64,000 nucleotides of DNA from the NCBI GenBank assembly GCA_025201765.1, contig MU623450.1:62001-126000 (forward strand), in the 5' to 3' direction. Source of the stretch: Daldinia sp. FL1419. Its lineage: Eukaryota > Ascomycota > Sordariomycetes > Xylariales > Hypoxylaceae. Below the pieces are notes generated by a model. The model ran no database searches. It had not been told where the DNA came from and worked only from the letters and a program-made list of their open reading frames with translations. Both the position numbers and the translations under genes were made by a program. Shown here piece by piece: positions 20,421-32,283 of this stretch; position 1 is the first letter of the stretch, and each line of letters starts with the position of its first letter.

Positions 20421-21677
20421 TTATTCCCTGACAAACAAGCCGGCCATACCCATCCCAGTACCGACACACATACTTACTATACCAATCTCTCCCCCGGTCC
20501 TTCCTAGCCCGTGCAACAACGTAGCCGTCATTCTCGCTCCCGTGGCACCAAGCGGATGTCCCAACGCAATGGCGCCTCCGTCCGGGTTAACTCTGCCTTG
20601 GGCCCAAGCATCCTTTAAACCAAGCTCCCTTAAGCAGTAGACAGATTGGCTAGCAAATGCCTCGTTGATCTCCCACCGATCTACGTTCTCCGACTTAATC
20701 TCGAGCTGGCCAAGGAGCTTGGGGATAGCTAGCGCGGGGCCGATACCCATCTCATCCGGGGCACAACCGACCGTAGTAGCAGCTACAAACTTCCCAATAA
20801 TACTCGACGTCAATCCAAGCTCCGCCGCCGTGCTCCGCCTCATCACCAACGAGGCGGCAGCCCCGTCACTAACTTGACTTGAATTGCCCGCTGTGCTTGT
20901 ACCCGATTCGCCCAGCACGGGCTTGAGCTTGGCAAGGCCCTCGAGCGTCACGCCCGGCCTGATGCCGTCGTCCTTGGTTACGGTAATTTGTTTCGGCTCG
21001 CCAATTTCCTTCCCTTGCTTGTCTGTTTGCTGGAATATGGTAGAAACGGGTACAATTTCCCGATTAAAAGCTCCTTCGGCCTGGGCTTTCGCCGCACGCC
21101 GCTGGGATTCGAAAGCGAACTCATCCTGCTCTTCGCGGGACACCTCGTATCTTTTCGCGACGTTCTCGCTAGTGGCCAGCATAGGCATGATACAGTCGCG
21201 CGCATCTTTGACAGGGCTTTCGGCCAACGCAGGCCACCTATCTACAGGTATAGCCTTGCTGGCGTAATTCCTCGTCATGCTCTCCATGCCGGCAGCGATA
21301 CCCACGCTGATCATATCGACGCGGATCTGGGCGGCGATGGTGGCTAATCCCTGTAGACTACTACTGCATGCTCGGTTGACTGTATATAGGGATGTGGTAT
21401 TGGGGAATCCAACATGGTTCAAAGCCATACGGGCAGCTTTGCTGCCACCGAGTTCGGAGAGGACGACGCCAACGGCGACATCTTCTATCTTATTTGGCGG
21501 GAGGTTCGGATTAGCATCAAGTGTAGCGCGTAGTACGACAGAGAGTAATTCTTCGGGATAAGCGTTCTTCAGTTGACCGCGACCCGAGCGACAGATGGGT
21601 GTTCGCAGGGAGGAGAGGATCACGGTGTCAGATGGTGACTTGGTTAGTACAGAGGAAAGTCCTCTTGGGAGTGGCAT
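20421..21677 (-). CDS. Acetyl-CoA acyltransferase (3-ketoacyl-CoA thiolase)
   Basis: A single exon of 418 aa on the minus strand. The ATG at 21677 is used; the frame upstream has only TTG. It belongs to the thiolase family: nucleophile Cys104 in NRACSSSLQ, His374 in GHPLGATGAR and the second catalytic Cys404 in CVGTGMG, with NEAFA also present. It would catalyse thiolytic cleavage of 3-ketoacyl-CoA in fatty-acid beta-oxidation. Sequence style matches the peroxisomal type, yet no clear PTS2 (R/K-L-x5-H/Q-L) is seen near the N-terminus (MPLPRGLSSVLTKSPSD) and the C-terminus FVRE is not PTS1, so location is uncertain. It has no introns. Confidence 0.93.
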   Translation of the reverse strand: MPLPRGLSSVLTKSPSDTVILSSLRTPICRSGRGQLKNAYPEELLSVVLRATLDANPNLPPNKIEDVAVGVVLSELGGSKAARMALNHVGFPNTTSLYTVNRACSSSLQGLATIAAQIRVDMISVGIAAGMESMTRNYASKAIPVDRWPALAESPVKDARDCIMPMLATSENVAKRYEVSREEQDEFAFESQRRAAKAQAEGAFNREIVPVSTIFQQTDKQGKEIGEPKQITVTKDDGIRPGVTLEGLAKLKPVLGESGTSTAGNSSQVSDGAAASLVMRRSTAAELGLTSSIIGKFVAATTVGCAPDEMGIGPALAIPKLLGQLEIKSENVDRWEINEAFASQSVYCLRELGLKDAWAQGRVNPDGGAIALGHPLGATGARMTATLLHGLGRTGGEIGIVSMCVGTGMGMAGLFVRE

Positions 21678-22648
21678 TTTTATCAAGGGCGAGGAATAAG
21701 AAATAAGGGTGTTTTGGCGGACGAGAAAAAAGAGATATATAGGACGAAAAACGATGCTCGACTAATTAGCTACTACTTGAATACATGGATATACAATGGG
21801 TATAAAGGAAAGAGTAGATAAATCAGAAAATGAAACATATATACAGGAAAATGAAATAGACGGCATTCCCAAGTGGGATGAGAGAGGACCGGGGGAAATA
21901 GAATCGGTAAAAGCGTAAAAAAAAAGACGGCAGAAAGCCGCCGTTTGTCCAAGAAGAAATATCCAAACTGCCGGTCGCCGGTTCCGCAGGCGGGGTCTAC
22001 GGGGTACCTCCTTAACCCACTTAGCGGGTACTTTAGGTACTTGCTTAGGTACCTGTTTTAGGTACATGTAGCTTAAGGTGCCTACCCCGTATCATGGAAG
22101 GTAGGTACCTAGGTTAAGGATGTATGCACGGCACCTATATATAGGTCGCTGAAGGAGTACACTTTTTACGCCTCCCTAAATATTGCATTCGACTTTACAA
22201 TTGTATTACTAGCTACCAGGCGGACAGACAGGTAAACTATAGGATGACCTATATCGTATTGGAAATGCGTCCTGATTCTACATTCAAACACATTTTATTC
22301 GTATGACATGACTACCAAGTAATCAACCTTTGTAAACCCATCATGTCAAATTGCCCCTTACCCATCCCCCGTTCCAAAAGGCGCCGTGGTTAAATAATCC
22401 CAAGAATCCATATTGTAAAGATTCAAGACTTCTCCGTACAAGTGCGCTTGGAACCCAGAATCAAATGGACCCAAGCGCCGCCACAAACGGGGTATAATAC
22501 AGACTTCATCCATTCTCGTCATCGTCAGAGTCCAAAGCGTAAATGATAATCCTAATCCAGCCTTGCCGTCACCCGCCTTATCCGCTTATTCGCGTTCCTA
22601 AAAATCTCATTCAAAACTTTTTGGAAACCCCAGCGAGTAAAGCCCCTT
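21678..22648. other. Intergenic region with TACCT/AGGTA-rich segment
   Basis: 971 bp without a gene. The part around 22010-22145 is dense in GGTACCT/AGGTAC words, including a one-mismatch copy of TACCTAGGTA near 22105. Confidence 0.6.
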
Positions 22649-24358
22649 TCAAGCTGCTTGACCGTAGCGAATCCCTAGCCCAACACGACCATTGGCGTCC
22701 GTGTTCCCTCCATACCTCATCTTCTTAGGACTCGCGGCATTTTCTCGGCGGCCGTCGTTACCTTCAGTGCTGGCGCTAAACTTTCGCTTCTCTGCCGCAA
22801 GCCCGGCCTTATTGAGACCCGCAAACAGCTTCGACTGCAACTTAGCAGATTTCTCTGCTGGTGCCGGCGTACCATCTCGCGACCCGACCGAACTAGCAAC
22901 CTCAAAACTCTCTCGCGGATCACGACGTAGCATTTCAGACGCCGCTTGGCTGGCCTGGCTCTCGAATACTTCTTCATCCTCTCTTCGCCGGGACGCTCGC
23001 GAGCCTTGCGACATGTATGACTGAGTAGCTGCTGCTACCGATTCCAGGGCTGCACGGGCAAGCTCTTCATTGTCGTCAGCGGATATCGTGCTTTCTCGAC
23101 TTTGTCGCCCTCTTTTTTGAACTGGAGTCTCTAAACCGTACCGGTTATTGTTGCCGTAACGGTTTGGAGGTTCGGTCTGTGGCACCAAGTCAACAGAAGG
23201 AAGCAAGCCCGAGTATTCCTCACGGGGGCGTGCAATTGGAGTAGTGGGAAGTGACGATAATGACTGAACTCCGCGAGTATGTCTGGGAGGTGCCCGCAGC
23301 GTGGGTCGACCCGTTGCTGTCGGTGTGGATGGTGCACTGTTATCGTGGCTTAGCGCCTGAAGGAGAGCAGCAAACCCAGCCTGGTTCGTATCATGATCGT
23401 GGCGAACATCTCGAGCAATAGCTTTGGGCGTTTGTCGTGGCGTGGCCCGGTATTGTTGGGGTGAAGTAGCTGCGGGTGTCTTGGGCGTCAAAGCGCCGTG
23501 AAATACACCACCAGGACTGCAAAGCATGTGGAAATGCTCCCTATTCTCACGAATTCGATTGAGAAGCATATCGCGCTCGTCGATTAAGCTATTGTGTTCC
23601 TCGCTTTGCTGCTGGATAATCTTAGTTGCAGATTTGATTCGTTTGTGAAGAGCCTCATTCTCCTTTACAACGATTTCGTGTTGGGCTTGAAGCTCCCGGT
23701 ATTTAACCTGGGTTAACTCGGTAGCCGCGTCTAGCTCTCGTCGAGCTTGGCGAGAATTCTCAGTCATACGTAGCACCTCAACTTCCCGCCTCGTCATGTC
23801 ATGCTCTACTGCTGCCCTCTTCGCATCTTCGTCGGCCTGCATACTGAGTAGGTTATATTGTAGCTTGTGATGAGCTGTCTCCATCTTCAATCTCGCATTC
23901 TCAGCGAGACATGTCTGGACCATAGCACGGAGTTCGTCGGCTGAGGCGCCCGCGATTTGATCCGAAGTTGGGGCAACATGGTCCGATGTGGAATTAACGT
24001 CTCGTGCAAGTATCCGGAATACCGTCGCAGGGGGGGAAAATATGTTAGCCCTTTGCGAGCTGACGTATCCAAGAGGCATGGTGGAAGCCCCGTTGACTGT
24101 AGGAATCTGAGATGAGGGAGGTGGGGTCAAGGATGAGGGAATAATCTGGGAAGACGAGTTGCGGTCATCAGGCACTTCAGTTTTGAATGAAGCGGACGGA
24201 TCAAGAGGTGAGTTTGGGCCTTCGGTAGACGGAATAGATTGTTGTGACGAAGCATGGACGATGCCCGTAGCATCAGGAGGAGTAGAAGGAACGTGGTCAT
24301 GGTCGCTCTCTACGACGCCGTTCGGGCGCGAGTTGTTGGATATAGTATCTGCCGACAT
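22649..24358 (-). CDS. Conserved-looking coiled-coil protein with disordered flanks, 569 aa
   Basis: Single exon, ATG at 24358. Residues 1-130 are Ser/Pro-rich and disordered, with PPPSSQ-type sites. Residues of about 140-285 form a long charged coiled coil (ADELRAMVQTCLAENARLKM onward, with heptad Leu). The C-terminal half is again disordered with many TP/SP sites (GALTPKTPAATSP, GLLPSVD) and ends with a basic region (KRKFS, SPKKMRYGG) that could be a nuclear signal. The numerous proline-directed sites suggest CDK/MAPK phosphorylation. I do not recognise a named family. It might be a nuclear or cell-cycle scaffold; this is inference. Confidence 0.75.
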   Translation of the reverse strand: MSADTISNNSRPNGVVESDHDHVPSTPPDATGIVHASSQQSIPSTEGPNSPLDPSASFKTEVPDDRNSSSQIIPSSLTPPPSSQIPTVNGASTMPLGYVSSQRANIFSPPATVFRILARDVNSTSDHVAPTSDQIAGASADELRAMVQTCLAENARLKMETAHHKLQYNLLSMQADEDAKRAAVEHDMTRREVEVLRMTENSRQARRELDAATELTQVKYRELQAQHEIVVKENEALHKRIKSATKIIQQQSEEHNSLIDERDMLLNRIRENREHFHMLCSPGGVFHGALTPKTPAATSPQQYRATPRQTPKAIARDVRHDHDTNQAGFAALLQALSHDNSAPSTPTATGRPTLRAPPRHTRGVQSLSSLPTTPIARPREEYSGLLPSVDLVPQTEPPNRYGNNNRYGLETPVQKRGRQSRESTISADDNEELARAALESVAAATQSYMSQGSRASRRREDEEVFESQASQAASEMLRRDPRESFEVASSVGSRDGTPAPAEKSAKLQSKLFAGLNKAGLAAEKRKFSASTEGNDGRRENAASPKKMRYGGNTDANGRVGLGIRYGQAA

Positions 24359-25605
24359 GATTGCAATTGATACTAGATTATCGCGAAAAACTGACGAAGA
24401 AAAGGGCGAACGTTTATATTTTTTTATTTTTCGTGGTGAGATGGCAATCGGTGTTCTGAAGAGTTGGTCAGCTTAGCACCTAGTGTAGGTGTCTAAGTTG
24501 AATCTAAGTGAGTTGAAGGGTGGTAAGGGCTAAAAGAAGGAAAAGTAGTTTCTAGTTCGGAAAACGCAACATGCTCTTTTGAACTGAATCAAAAGAGTTC
24601 GCGGACGGTCAAAAGGAGGAGGGGAAGGAAAAAGTAAGAGGATAGTGTCACTGCCACATCAGAGTAAGTGGATGAAGAACGAAGCAATGGAAAAAGAGAA
24701 AGAGGATGTTTTACGTGGAAGTGGAGAAGTTGTGATGTGGATTGGATTGGAGAGAGTGGATTGGAGAGGATGGGAAAAAGTTCGTTTACCTATTACAAAA
24801 GTAACCGGAATTGATGTAGTGTATGTATTGTACCTAGGTAACTAGGTAGTTGCTAACCATGTAGTTGCTGGTTGCTCCAGCAAATCCAAATCCAAGAAAT
24901 CCCGAAGGCTGGCAGGGTCCACCTCTTTAGAAGTTAGGTACTATGCACTACCTTACCTTACTTCCTTGGCAGGTCAAGTACCTAAAGTTAAAATATGTAG
25001 AGGATGAATGCGCTAAGCGCTAATCCTTTTTACCTTCTGGCTCCTGCTTCCATGGTTTCATCCTATGCTAGGCCGGAAGGTATTCAAGGTGGCCCAAGCA
25101 CTACCGATCTGAGTTCTCTCTTAACCTTAATTTTGTAGGTGCAACTGGAGTTGTTCAACAATTGGAATATATAGAGGTATGCTAAGGTCTAACCGTTATC
25201 CGTTTGCATACCTATTCCTAATATCACACATCCCGAGATCCAAGGTACATACATAAGCCCAGGTAGGTAAGTAATAGTAATGCGGACTAAAAACACTATT
25301 TATCCATACATTATTACTATGCAAATATAATAAGTACGTACGGAAGCAGATACTTTTCGTGACCTTATTCCCCTTTCCTCCCAAATTTTTAATCTTGAAA
25401 AAAAAAAACCAAAAAAAAACCGGCGACTACGCATTCTCTAACTCGTAAAATTTAACCCACTTCCTCCTAGGATCTCATACGAGCCCAAATTGGTATCTCT
25501 ATCGCTACACATGAGAAACATCAACAAAAAGCCCTCCGGGACGCCTAGTCCAGATATCCGTACAGGTTTATATAACGGCATCAACGTTGCCAAAGCTATT
25601 AGTTA
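24359..25605. other. Intergenic region, no gene seen
   Basis: 1.25 kb. One exact TACCTAGGTA at 24831-24840 and an A-run near 25399-25420. The A/G-rich 24600-24790 part contains a 66-codon frame with no features. Confidence 0.6.
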
Positions 25606-28600
25606 TTAATCAACATCGTTAAGGCCATCGTCTTCTACTTCCCCAGATTTGGCTCTCCATTCGGCCATCTCGGCCACGGGAACACGACCTCTGAGCCACC
25701 GAAGCGTTGCCTCGGTTCCACGCTCAAGGACGTTCCACCGTGGAACCCTGAAGCGGTTTCCTGTCACATCCAATCTTTCAAGATTTCCGGTGCCGCCTAA
25801 TAGTCCAAGGCGTGGATTTAGGTGGGCAATTTCGTTATTACTAGCATCGACCGACTTCATTCCCTTGATAGATTCGGGGTCGAGCTCTTCTAGGCGGTTG
25901 TTGGAAATGTGTAGAATAGTAAGACTGGGGAAAAATTCCCGTAGAACTGGAAGTTTAACAATCCTATTGAATGAGAAATCTGCCTTTTGCAAGTTTGGAG
26001 CGCAGAGATTTGTAGTAAGTGGTGTAAGAGTGGTAATGAAATTTGAAGCTAGAGAGAGCTCTTGAAGGGCGGTAAGGTCAATTGGTTCCGTCAGCCAATT
26101 CTCGCCCGTGAGCTGGTTATTAGCTATTGAAAGCGATGTGATCGTATCGGTGAAGAACGATAACGAATTGGGAATCTGGGTAAATGTATTATGTTGCAAT
26201 CGCACTTCACGTATGGTATGAACCACGGCAATCTTGGAGCAAACGACTGGGTGCAATGAAGATGATTGTGTATTCGACCGGTCAAGAAGTCCACCAGGTT
26301 TGATAGGCCACGTTTGACTACTCAAAGTATGAGACCGTGAGCGAGCTGGGGAAGTAGGTGCTGAGGTTGGCGGAGTGGCAAAGTCGTCGCGATCCGACCG
26401 ACCCTCTTCCTCCTCATTGTCGCCATTTGTCGGAGCATTCGGTTTAGTATTATTGATGCCAGATGGAACAAGCGAAAAGCCATTCCCAAATTGTTCAATA
26501 CCACCCACTTCAGACTGGGGTAGAGGTTCTAGCCGTGATGCCAATATGTCTTTCAGCTCTTCAGTTGTGAATGATGTGAACTTCTTGTCTCTAAGAGGGT
26601 TTCCTGTTATCCGCAACATTACGAGACTATCCATTCGAGCTACTTCGGGAGGTATAACCCTAATATCATTACTAGTAAAGTCAACATGGCGCACGTTTTC
26701 AAGGCTCGTAAGCCCTTCCGGAAACGTCGTGATACTGTTCTCATCCGCATTGAGCGTGAGAAGACTAGACCATGAGCTCACATCGGGGAGCGCCGTGATA
26801 CGGTTCATGGACACTGTGAATTGATGCAGAGATGGTAATGCCAGGGGTTGGTCGCTATGCGTTATTAATTTTATTTGATTAGCCGCCACGTCGAGGATTT
26901 GAAGTTGCGGGAAGCTCTCTACTCCGGGGCCAATAAGTGTCCCAGAGAGTTTGTTCTTACGAACTAGCAGTTCGGTAAGGGGAAGCTTCGAAAGATTTCG
27001 AAATGGCAAAGTCTCGAAGGCGTTCTCGTTCAGATTAAGCATACGAAGACGCACCATCTTGTCGACACTATCGGGGAGAGACGAAATATTATTCCCGTGA
27101 AGATCAAGAATTTCAAGGTTCTGCAAGTTGGCAAAATGATCATCTTCCATACGACCGTATAATAGGTTGTTACCAAGCTTTAGGTCTCGAATATTTGTAA
27201 GTTGGGAGATTATTTCCAGGCAATTGTTCGTAAGCTTGTTAGATGCCTAGAAACAATGTAAGTATTAGCCACGCCTATACGACTCGAAGGAAAGGGGGGA
27301 CGTACCAGGTTCAAAGACGTCAGCAGCTGGAGACGTCTCAAGCCCATAGGTAAAGCTATCAACATATTCCCATGCAAGTCAAGTGATTCTAAACCACCGA
27401 ATAAATGCCCTTCGCTGTTTTCCTCGTTTGCAAAGTCACTGGGATCTGTGTCCGGGAAGATGGCATCATCGATTGTTTCCAGCTCATTATCGGCGGCCAC
27501 AAATCTAGTCAAATCTACACTCTCTGCCCAAGAGCTACCAGGAAGACCTACAGACTCCAAGTCGTACATCTTCAAGACTTCCGTCGGGATTTCTTTAAGG
27601 CCCATAGCCGCAATGTTAAGCCTTCCCGTCGTCCTGGCGGTGTTGATCCGCGATTGCATAACTTTGCGGTTTGCGCTCTCGAATTGGCGTTGGCCGAAAG
27701 GATCATCAGACAGACCGAAATCAAACGTAGTATCCGTAGGGATGACTGGAGCCTCATCAACCTCAGGAACCTTTCTTACAGATACTTGTTGATTTGCAGC
27801 ACGTTTCGCTGCCTTTGCCTTGGCAATCTGATCACGCAATGCGGCGGACGATTTTTGAGCAGCAGACGCAGGCGTTTCCTCAATAGAGTCCACCGTCAGC
27901 GCCGTAGAAGCGGTAGAAGCACTAGATAAGTTACGACCATCTCCAGACGTGCTAGACGATTTGGCAGAAGCAAGCGAGGCTTTGCGGACAGGACTCGGGG
28001 GTACAGGAGATACCGGTTTATCAAGAGACGGAAGAGACGGTTTTCGGTACAGGTTACTTATCGAAGCTCTCGATTTCAGGGGACGTGCAGCTACCGTCTT
28101 AGAACCACTCTGAGAGATAGAGGTCTCGGAACGCTTATCCGAATTCGGTATTGAGGAGCCGACTAAAGCCGATGATGATGATCGAGATGGAACTTTACTT
28201 AAGCTAGACTTTGGGCGCGGATTCAAGCCTGAAGGAGCCTTGTTCGTAAGGGTCTTTGAATTTGCAGATGATATTCTTTTCGCTGGAGTCCCTAAAACGG
28301 TTGATAACGGTGGCTTGAAGGTGTTAGTAGAAGCCCGAAAATTAGGATATAAGCCATCAATTTGACCCATGCTGGATCCTGGCCGACTCAACGATCTAGG
28401 CGCCCGTATAGTCGAACCTTCCGATTGGTAACTTGAGCCTGGTCTTGATTTTGAGCTCATACTACCTTTAGACTGGGGTCGTAAAGGAGCTTCGCCCTCA
28501 AAGAAATTGCTACCGCGTCGCTTGAAAGCCGGGGAGGAAGGTAACTGCGACAGGGTCTCGATTGTCCTCTCCGTAAGGGACGGGCGAGATTTTCTAGATT

Positions 28601-29216
28601 GTGGTGATAATAAGGCATCGAAAGTAAGGCCCTCGTCCGAAGACCTTGGGAGAGGTGGAAGGGAATCAACAGCATAATCATCGTCCTCGTCTTCTGGGGA
28701 TAAGGTCCCTCCGGTAGATGTCGTAGGAGAGGGTTGTCTAAGTATACCCGACGGCCGTCGCCTAGGAACCGGGGTTTTCTTCACAGCTTCACCACGACTA
28801 TCCCGGCTATCTTGTAGAGTAGCTTGTTTTCGCCCAAGCGACACGCTCCGATTTCTAGTACTGGCATCCCTGCGATTGGTCTGCGAGCTAACAGGGGGCG
28901 CATTCGATCTTTGAGTCTTACGTACGGTTGAAGTAGCTCTCAGCTGTTCTTTGGAGGGCGTCGCTCGTAGCCGAGGATTTCGGACATTGGAAGTGACTAC
29001 AGGCTGGGTCGGACGTCCTCGAGCCGGTTCGGGAGTCGGTCGATTCTGAGCGACAGATTTCGTAGGAATAGCAGAAGTAGTAGAGGTAGTAGCAGTAGTA
29101 GTAGTATTAGCCACTATACTAGACCGGGGTAAAGGGAGACGCGACGTTGGTCTTGGAAGTGCACTAATTCTACTGCTACCGCTGCCGGCGGTACCGAGGG
29201 GACGTTTCTCTTCCAT
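25606..29216 (-). CDS. Leucine-rich-repeat protein, LRRC40-like, 1183 aa
   Basis: Two exons on the minus strand, 29216-27306 and 27246-25606; the 59-bp intron (GTACGT donor, GGCTAAT branch, TTTCTAG acceptor) falls inside an LRR (SLNL, then ASNKLTNN) and keeps frame. The ATG at 29216 (MEEKRPLG) is used because the upstream frame starts only at TTG. Residues 1 to about 490 are disordered, Ser/Thr/Arg/Pro-rich. A conserved block (FDFGLSDDPFGQRQFESANR, then RLNIAAMGLKEIP) precedes about 20 LRRs of the LxxLxLxxNxI type (ILDLHGNNISSLPDS). An acidic linker interrupts the LRRs near residues 870-930. The layout matches LRRC40-type proteins. LRRs serve as a protein-binding scaffold; partners unknown. 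Intracellular, no signal peptide. Confidence 0.88.
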
Positions 29217-30882
29217 CTTAACCACCAAGACCAGGTTCGAATCTGAATGAAAATAGTGAGCGCATCGATCGGAATTACTATACCCAAGAAGATTAAGCTA
29301 CAAAGAGTAAAAGGCCGTAGACGAAGACGACGACGACGCAAAGAAAGGAAAAGAACTACACGACTATACAGCTATAGGGCTGTGATTATTCGTAAGAGGA
29401 AAAAAAGATAGAAAGGAGAGGGATAACTGCTACCCAAAAAAAAGAGAACCCCCAAGTCGAGATTGGAATTCGGGTTAGTTATTACGTATAAACCTTGTTC
29501 GGTTTACTAGACAAGGGTTGATAAAAGAAATAACCAATAGATAACACGAAGCTAATAAGCAGAGTTGACCTCATCGCAATCTTGCTCGAAGCTATTTCTT
29601 GGTAAAGAAGTCAGTGCACCTATTTGTTTCTATTAATTCTCTATTAATTTTACAAGGTGGCTAATAATAAGCTGTTTGGTAGTTTGGTTGTAAGCAAAAT
29701 ATACCTAGTAGGTGAATAGATAGATACATATATACATCACACCTACCTCATGTTGAAGCGCTTAGCCCGTTAACAAAGACGGGCACGCTAGGGGACGTCC
29801 GCTAGCTTCGATGTTGGGTAACCCGCGTTCAACAACATAAGGTTAATATGGAGGTATACAACTGCTACCCACGAAAAGACTGTAACACAACTACGTACAA
29901 TAGCGCGTTGACGACGTGATGGGTGAACAAAAGCCGGGTATGAAAAGTACAAGGATGATTGGCTAGTGGGCTGGTGGGGTAAGTCCTACCCCAGTAAAAT
30001 CATGTCCTAATGCCGCTAGCTTCACGCATTCTGCGTAAAACTTTATTAAAGCCCTTGCAGCATGCAGATAACATGCGCACGAAGTTGCACCAGACAACTA
30101 CCAGATATTATGTACATACATACCTTCAAGCAATTGCAGATTTGAAAGAAAGAAAAAAAAAAAAAAAAAAAAAAACTCCAAACCCCAAACTCCATCAATG
30201 GAATCTCCCAAGACGGAAATAAAGTAGCACAACTCCGGTACCCCGATTAAAAGAAGAAGAAAAAAGTCCACAAATCAAGAACACCAACAATAACAATTTT
30301 CGACCATGCAAAAAAGGAGATTATTACATGTTTACACATTCCACCACTTATATGGCTTATTTACGCGTACCCAAACACTAAAGAGTCTCAGCCTTGTACG
30401 ATATCTATAATTCGATCGCTGACAATCAACGCGAGTAATCAATGTAATCAATGAATCAATGTCTCGAAAATATTTGCAGAATATTGATTCGTTCCTGCAT
30501 GTGGTAATAGAACCCCTATAAATTTAAGGGGCAAAGAAAGAGAACGACAGTGTTGATGGTACCGTGAAGAGAGATGTTATTGGGTGGGATGTAAAAAGAT
30601 GCGCACATATTATGCATGTAACACCAACACCCATTGTTTCAATGATAATCTGATGTGATATCTTCGCATAGTTATATCTGCTAGACCTTCTTTGAATTGT
30701 GTCCCACCATCCTTTACATCCGCGCATTCTACAATACCGTCGCTATTGACGCGTTGACGAAACACCCTAGGTAAATCGGGTAACTAGACAAGGTAATACG
30801 AAACATTTACAAATAGGAGAAAACAAAGATCCCGAATGGAAACCTCCCCAGATCATTCATAACTACACATTTATTCAATACT
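29217..30882. other. Intergenic region, no gene seen
   Basis: 1.67 kb with a long A-run near 30150-30174 and several A-rich stretches. The only plus-strand frame (30010-30222) reads through the A-run as poly-Lys and is not called. Confidence 0.6.
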
Positions 30883-32283
30883 TTATGCAACAGCTAACCC
30901 GGGTATAGCGTCCAGCCCTAAGAGAATATCAGTCCTCGAATGTTCCGGAAAAGGGGCTATTCCTCAGGTGATAGCACTTACATCCATCAACCGGTTCATC
31001 AACTGTCCGCTGGATAGCACATTTATTAGCAACGTCGAATGACTGAGTTGCCAACGTGCTACAGTTAGCAGCAAAACAGTCATTCGAGTCCATAGCCCTC
31101 TGCAAGGCATCATCTTTCCAGCCAAACACATAGTCACCGTGCTGGCTGTGGCCGGTCCTAAGTTGAAATCAACGGTCAGCAACTCATACCAGAGGGTGGC
31201 TGAGAACCACTTACGGATCTCCAGTGCTCAAATAGAATGGCTGAGAGCCATCCTCAGGCCAGTCGTCCTTATTATTGAACTCGCGCGTATCCCAAACAAC
31301 CTCCAACATCACCTGGGGAATCCTGACGGGATGCGTGGAAGGGCATGTGTAGGCGTTGCCCGTTGGAAAGGTAACGTGATCCTTATGGTTGGGCGTATCT
31401 AAATTCTCTCCGTCCCAGCACCTAGCAATATCCACTTAGACAGGGGGGGTTTCAATGGAGCAGGGCTTCGCTTCAATTATAAAAGGTGGTAAAAGCAAAT
31501 CAAGCTTACGTTGGAAAATGAATATTAGACCGGATTCCTCCCGGGCAGGCCGTCGGCGGAAATCCAGGGGTATCAAGAACCGGGTCTGCACACGGCGCAT
31601 CGTTGTCACCTTCGAAATTGGGGCCCGTAAAGCAGCGATAGCAGTTCCTCGGCGACCGTCCTTCTTTGCTTCGCAAGGTAGCGTCTCCGACGAGCATACG
31701 AAAGCCCGGCTTGAACGCGGTTACTTTGCTTCGAAGATCCTGTGGGAAGTAGTACACGGTCACACCGCCGACCGATCCATCTAGAAATCGGTTGGGCATT
31801 TGAGGCACGCGTTTGTACGTCCCATTTCGGGCTCGGAAGAATAGGTTTGCGGTCCAGTAGTTTGACAGGTCTTCGCTGAAGCTGCAAGTAGTGCAGCCGG
31901 CCAGTTTAGAAACATCAGTCTGCTCTATAGTAGCTTTAAAGGCATCCTGTTCTCATTAATCGGCATGTAAATGGTCTGGACTAGTAGCACGTACACCCCC
32001 AACGACCTAACAATCCGTTAATATTCCTTCGCCCTAAGTCTAGTTTAGAGGTTACTAAGGGGTTCGTGGATGTATACCTGATGAAGATGTGCACTTGGAT
32101 TTGCTCCTGGCTCCACGAGTCTGCAATTGCCCTACTTAGATATGCCATAGCAGAGTTTATAGTATATAATTCTTACGGATCAAGTCGTTCAACTGTAATC
32201 TGGCTGCATCCGAAACGCAAGATACCCGCACCCAAAGTGCAAGGGGCCAGGAGCGCCAAGCTGGCGACTAACGTAGAATACAT
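30883..32283 (-). CDS. Secreted DUF1996-domain protein, paralogue A (7 exons, one 12-nt microexon)
   Basis: Minus-strand exons: 32283-32177, 32120-32078, 32006-31995, 31946-31510, 31421-31215, 31157-30982 and 30917-30883; 338 aa. All junctions keep frame and use GT-AG. The N-terminus is a signal peptide (MYSTLVASLALLAPCTLGAG). The DUF1996 signature is clear: LRFGCSQITVERLDPLVEPG, SAHLHQVVGG, SNYWTANLFFRARNGTYKRV, FPTCWDGENLDTP, DDWPEDGSQPFYLSTGDPTG, HGDYVFGW. Several Cys probably form disulfides. DUF1996 proteins are fungal secreted or wall proteins of unknown activity. A closely similar paralogue lies at 60050-61393 on the opposite strand. Three codons of the conserved HQVVGG come only from the 12-nt microexon. 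Confidence 0.88.
31995..32006 (-). other. Predicted 12-nt microexon (codes VVGG)
   Basis: Between a 71-bp intron (GTATAC donor at 32077, TTGTTAG acceptor) and a 48-bp intron (GTACGT donor at 31994, GAACAG acceptor) lies GTCGTTGGGGGT. It encodes Val-Val-Gly-Gly in phase 0. The paralogue has Val-Ile-Gly-Gly at the same place, and skipping the microexon would delete exactly these four residues. Confidence 0.7.

Noticed and set aside
22443..22480. GCGCTTGG...CCAAGCGC inverted repeat
   Set aside because: Short arms and a long loop, no terminator or tRNA-like context; likely chance.
29225..29250. GGTTCGAATCT resembling a tRNA T-loop
   Set aside because: No acceptor, D or anticodon arm around it; it lies in the LRR gene leader.
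30010..30222. ORF containing poly-Lys
   Set aside because: Reads through a genomic A-run; no other features.
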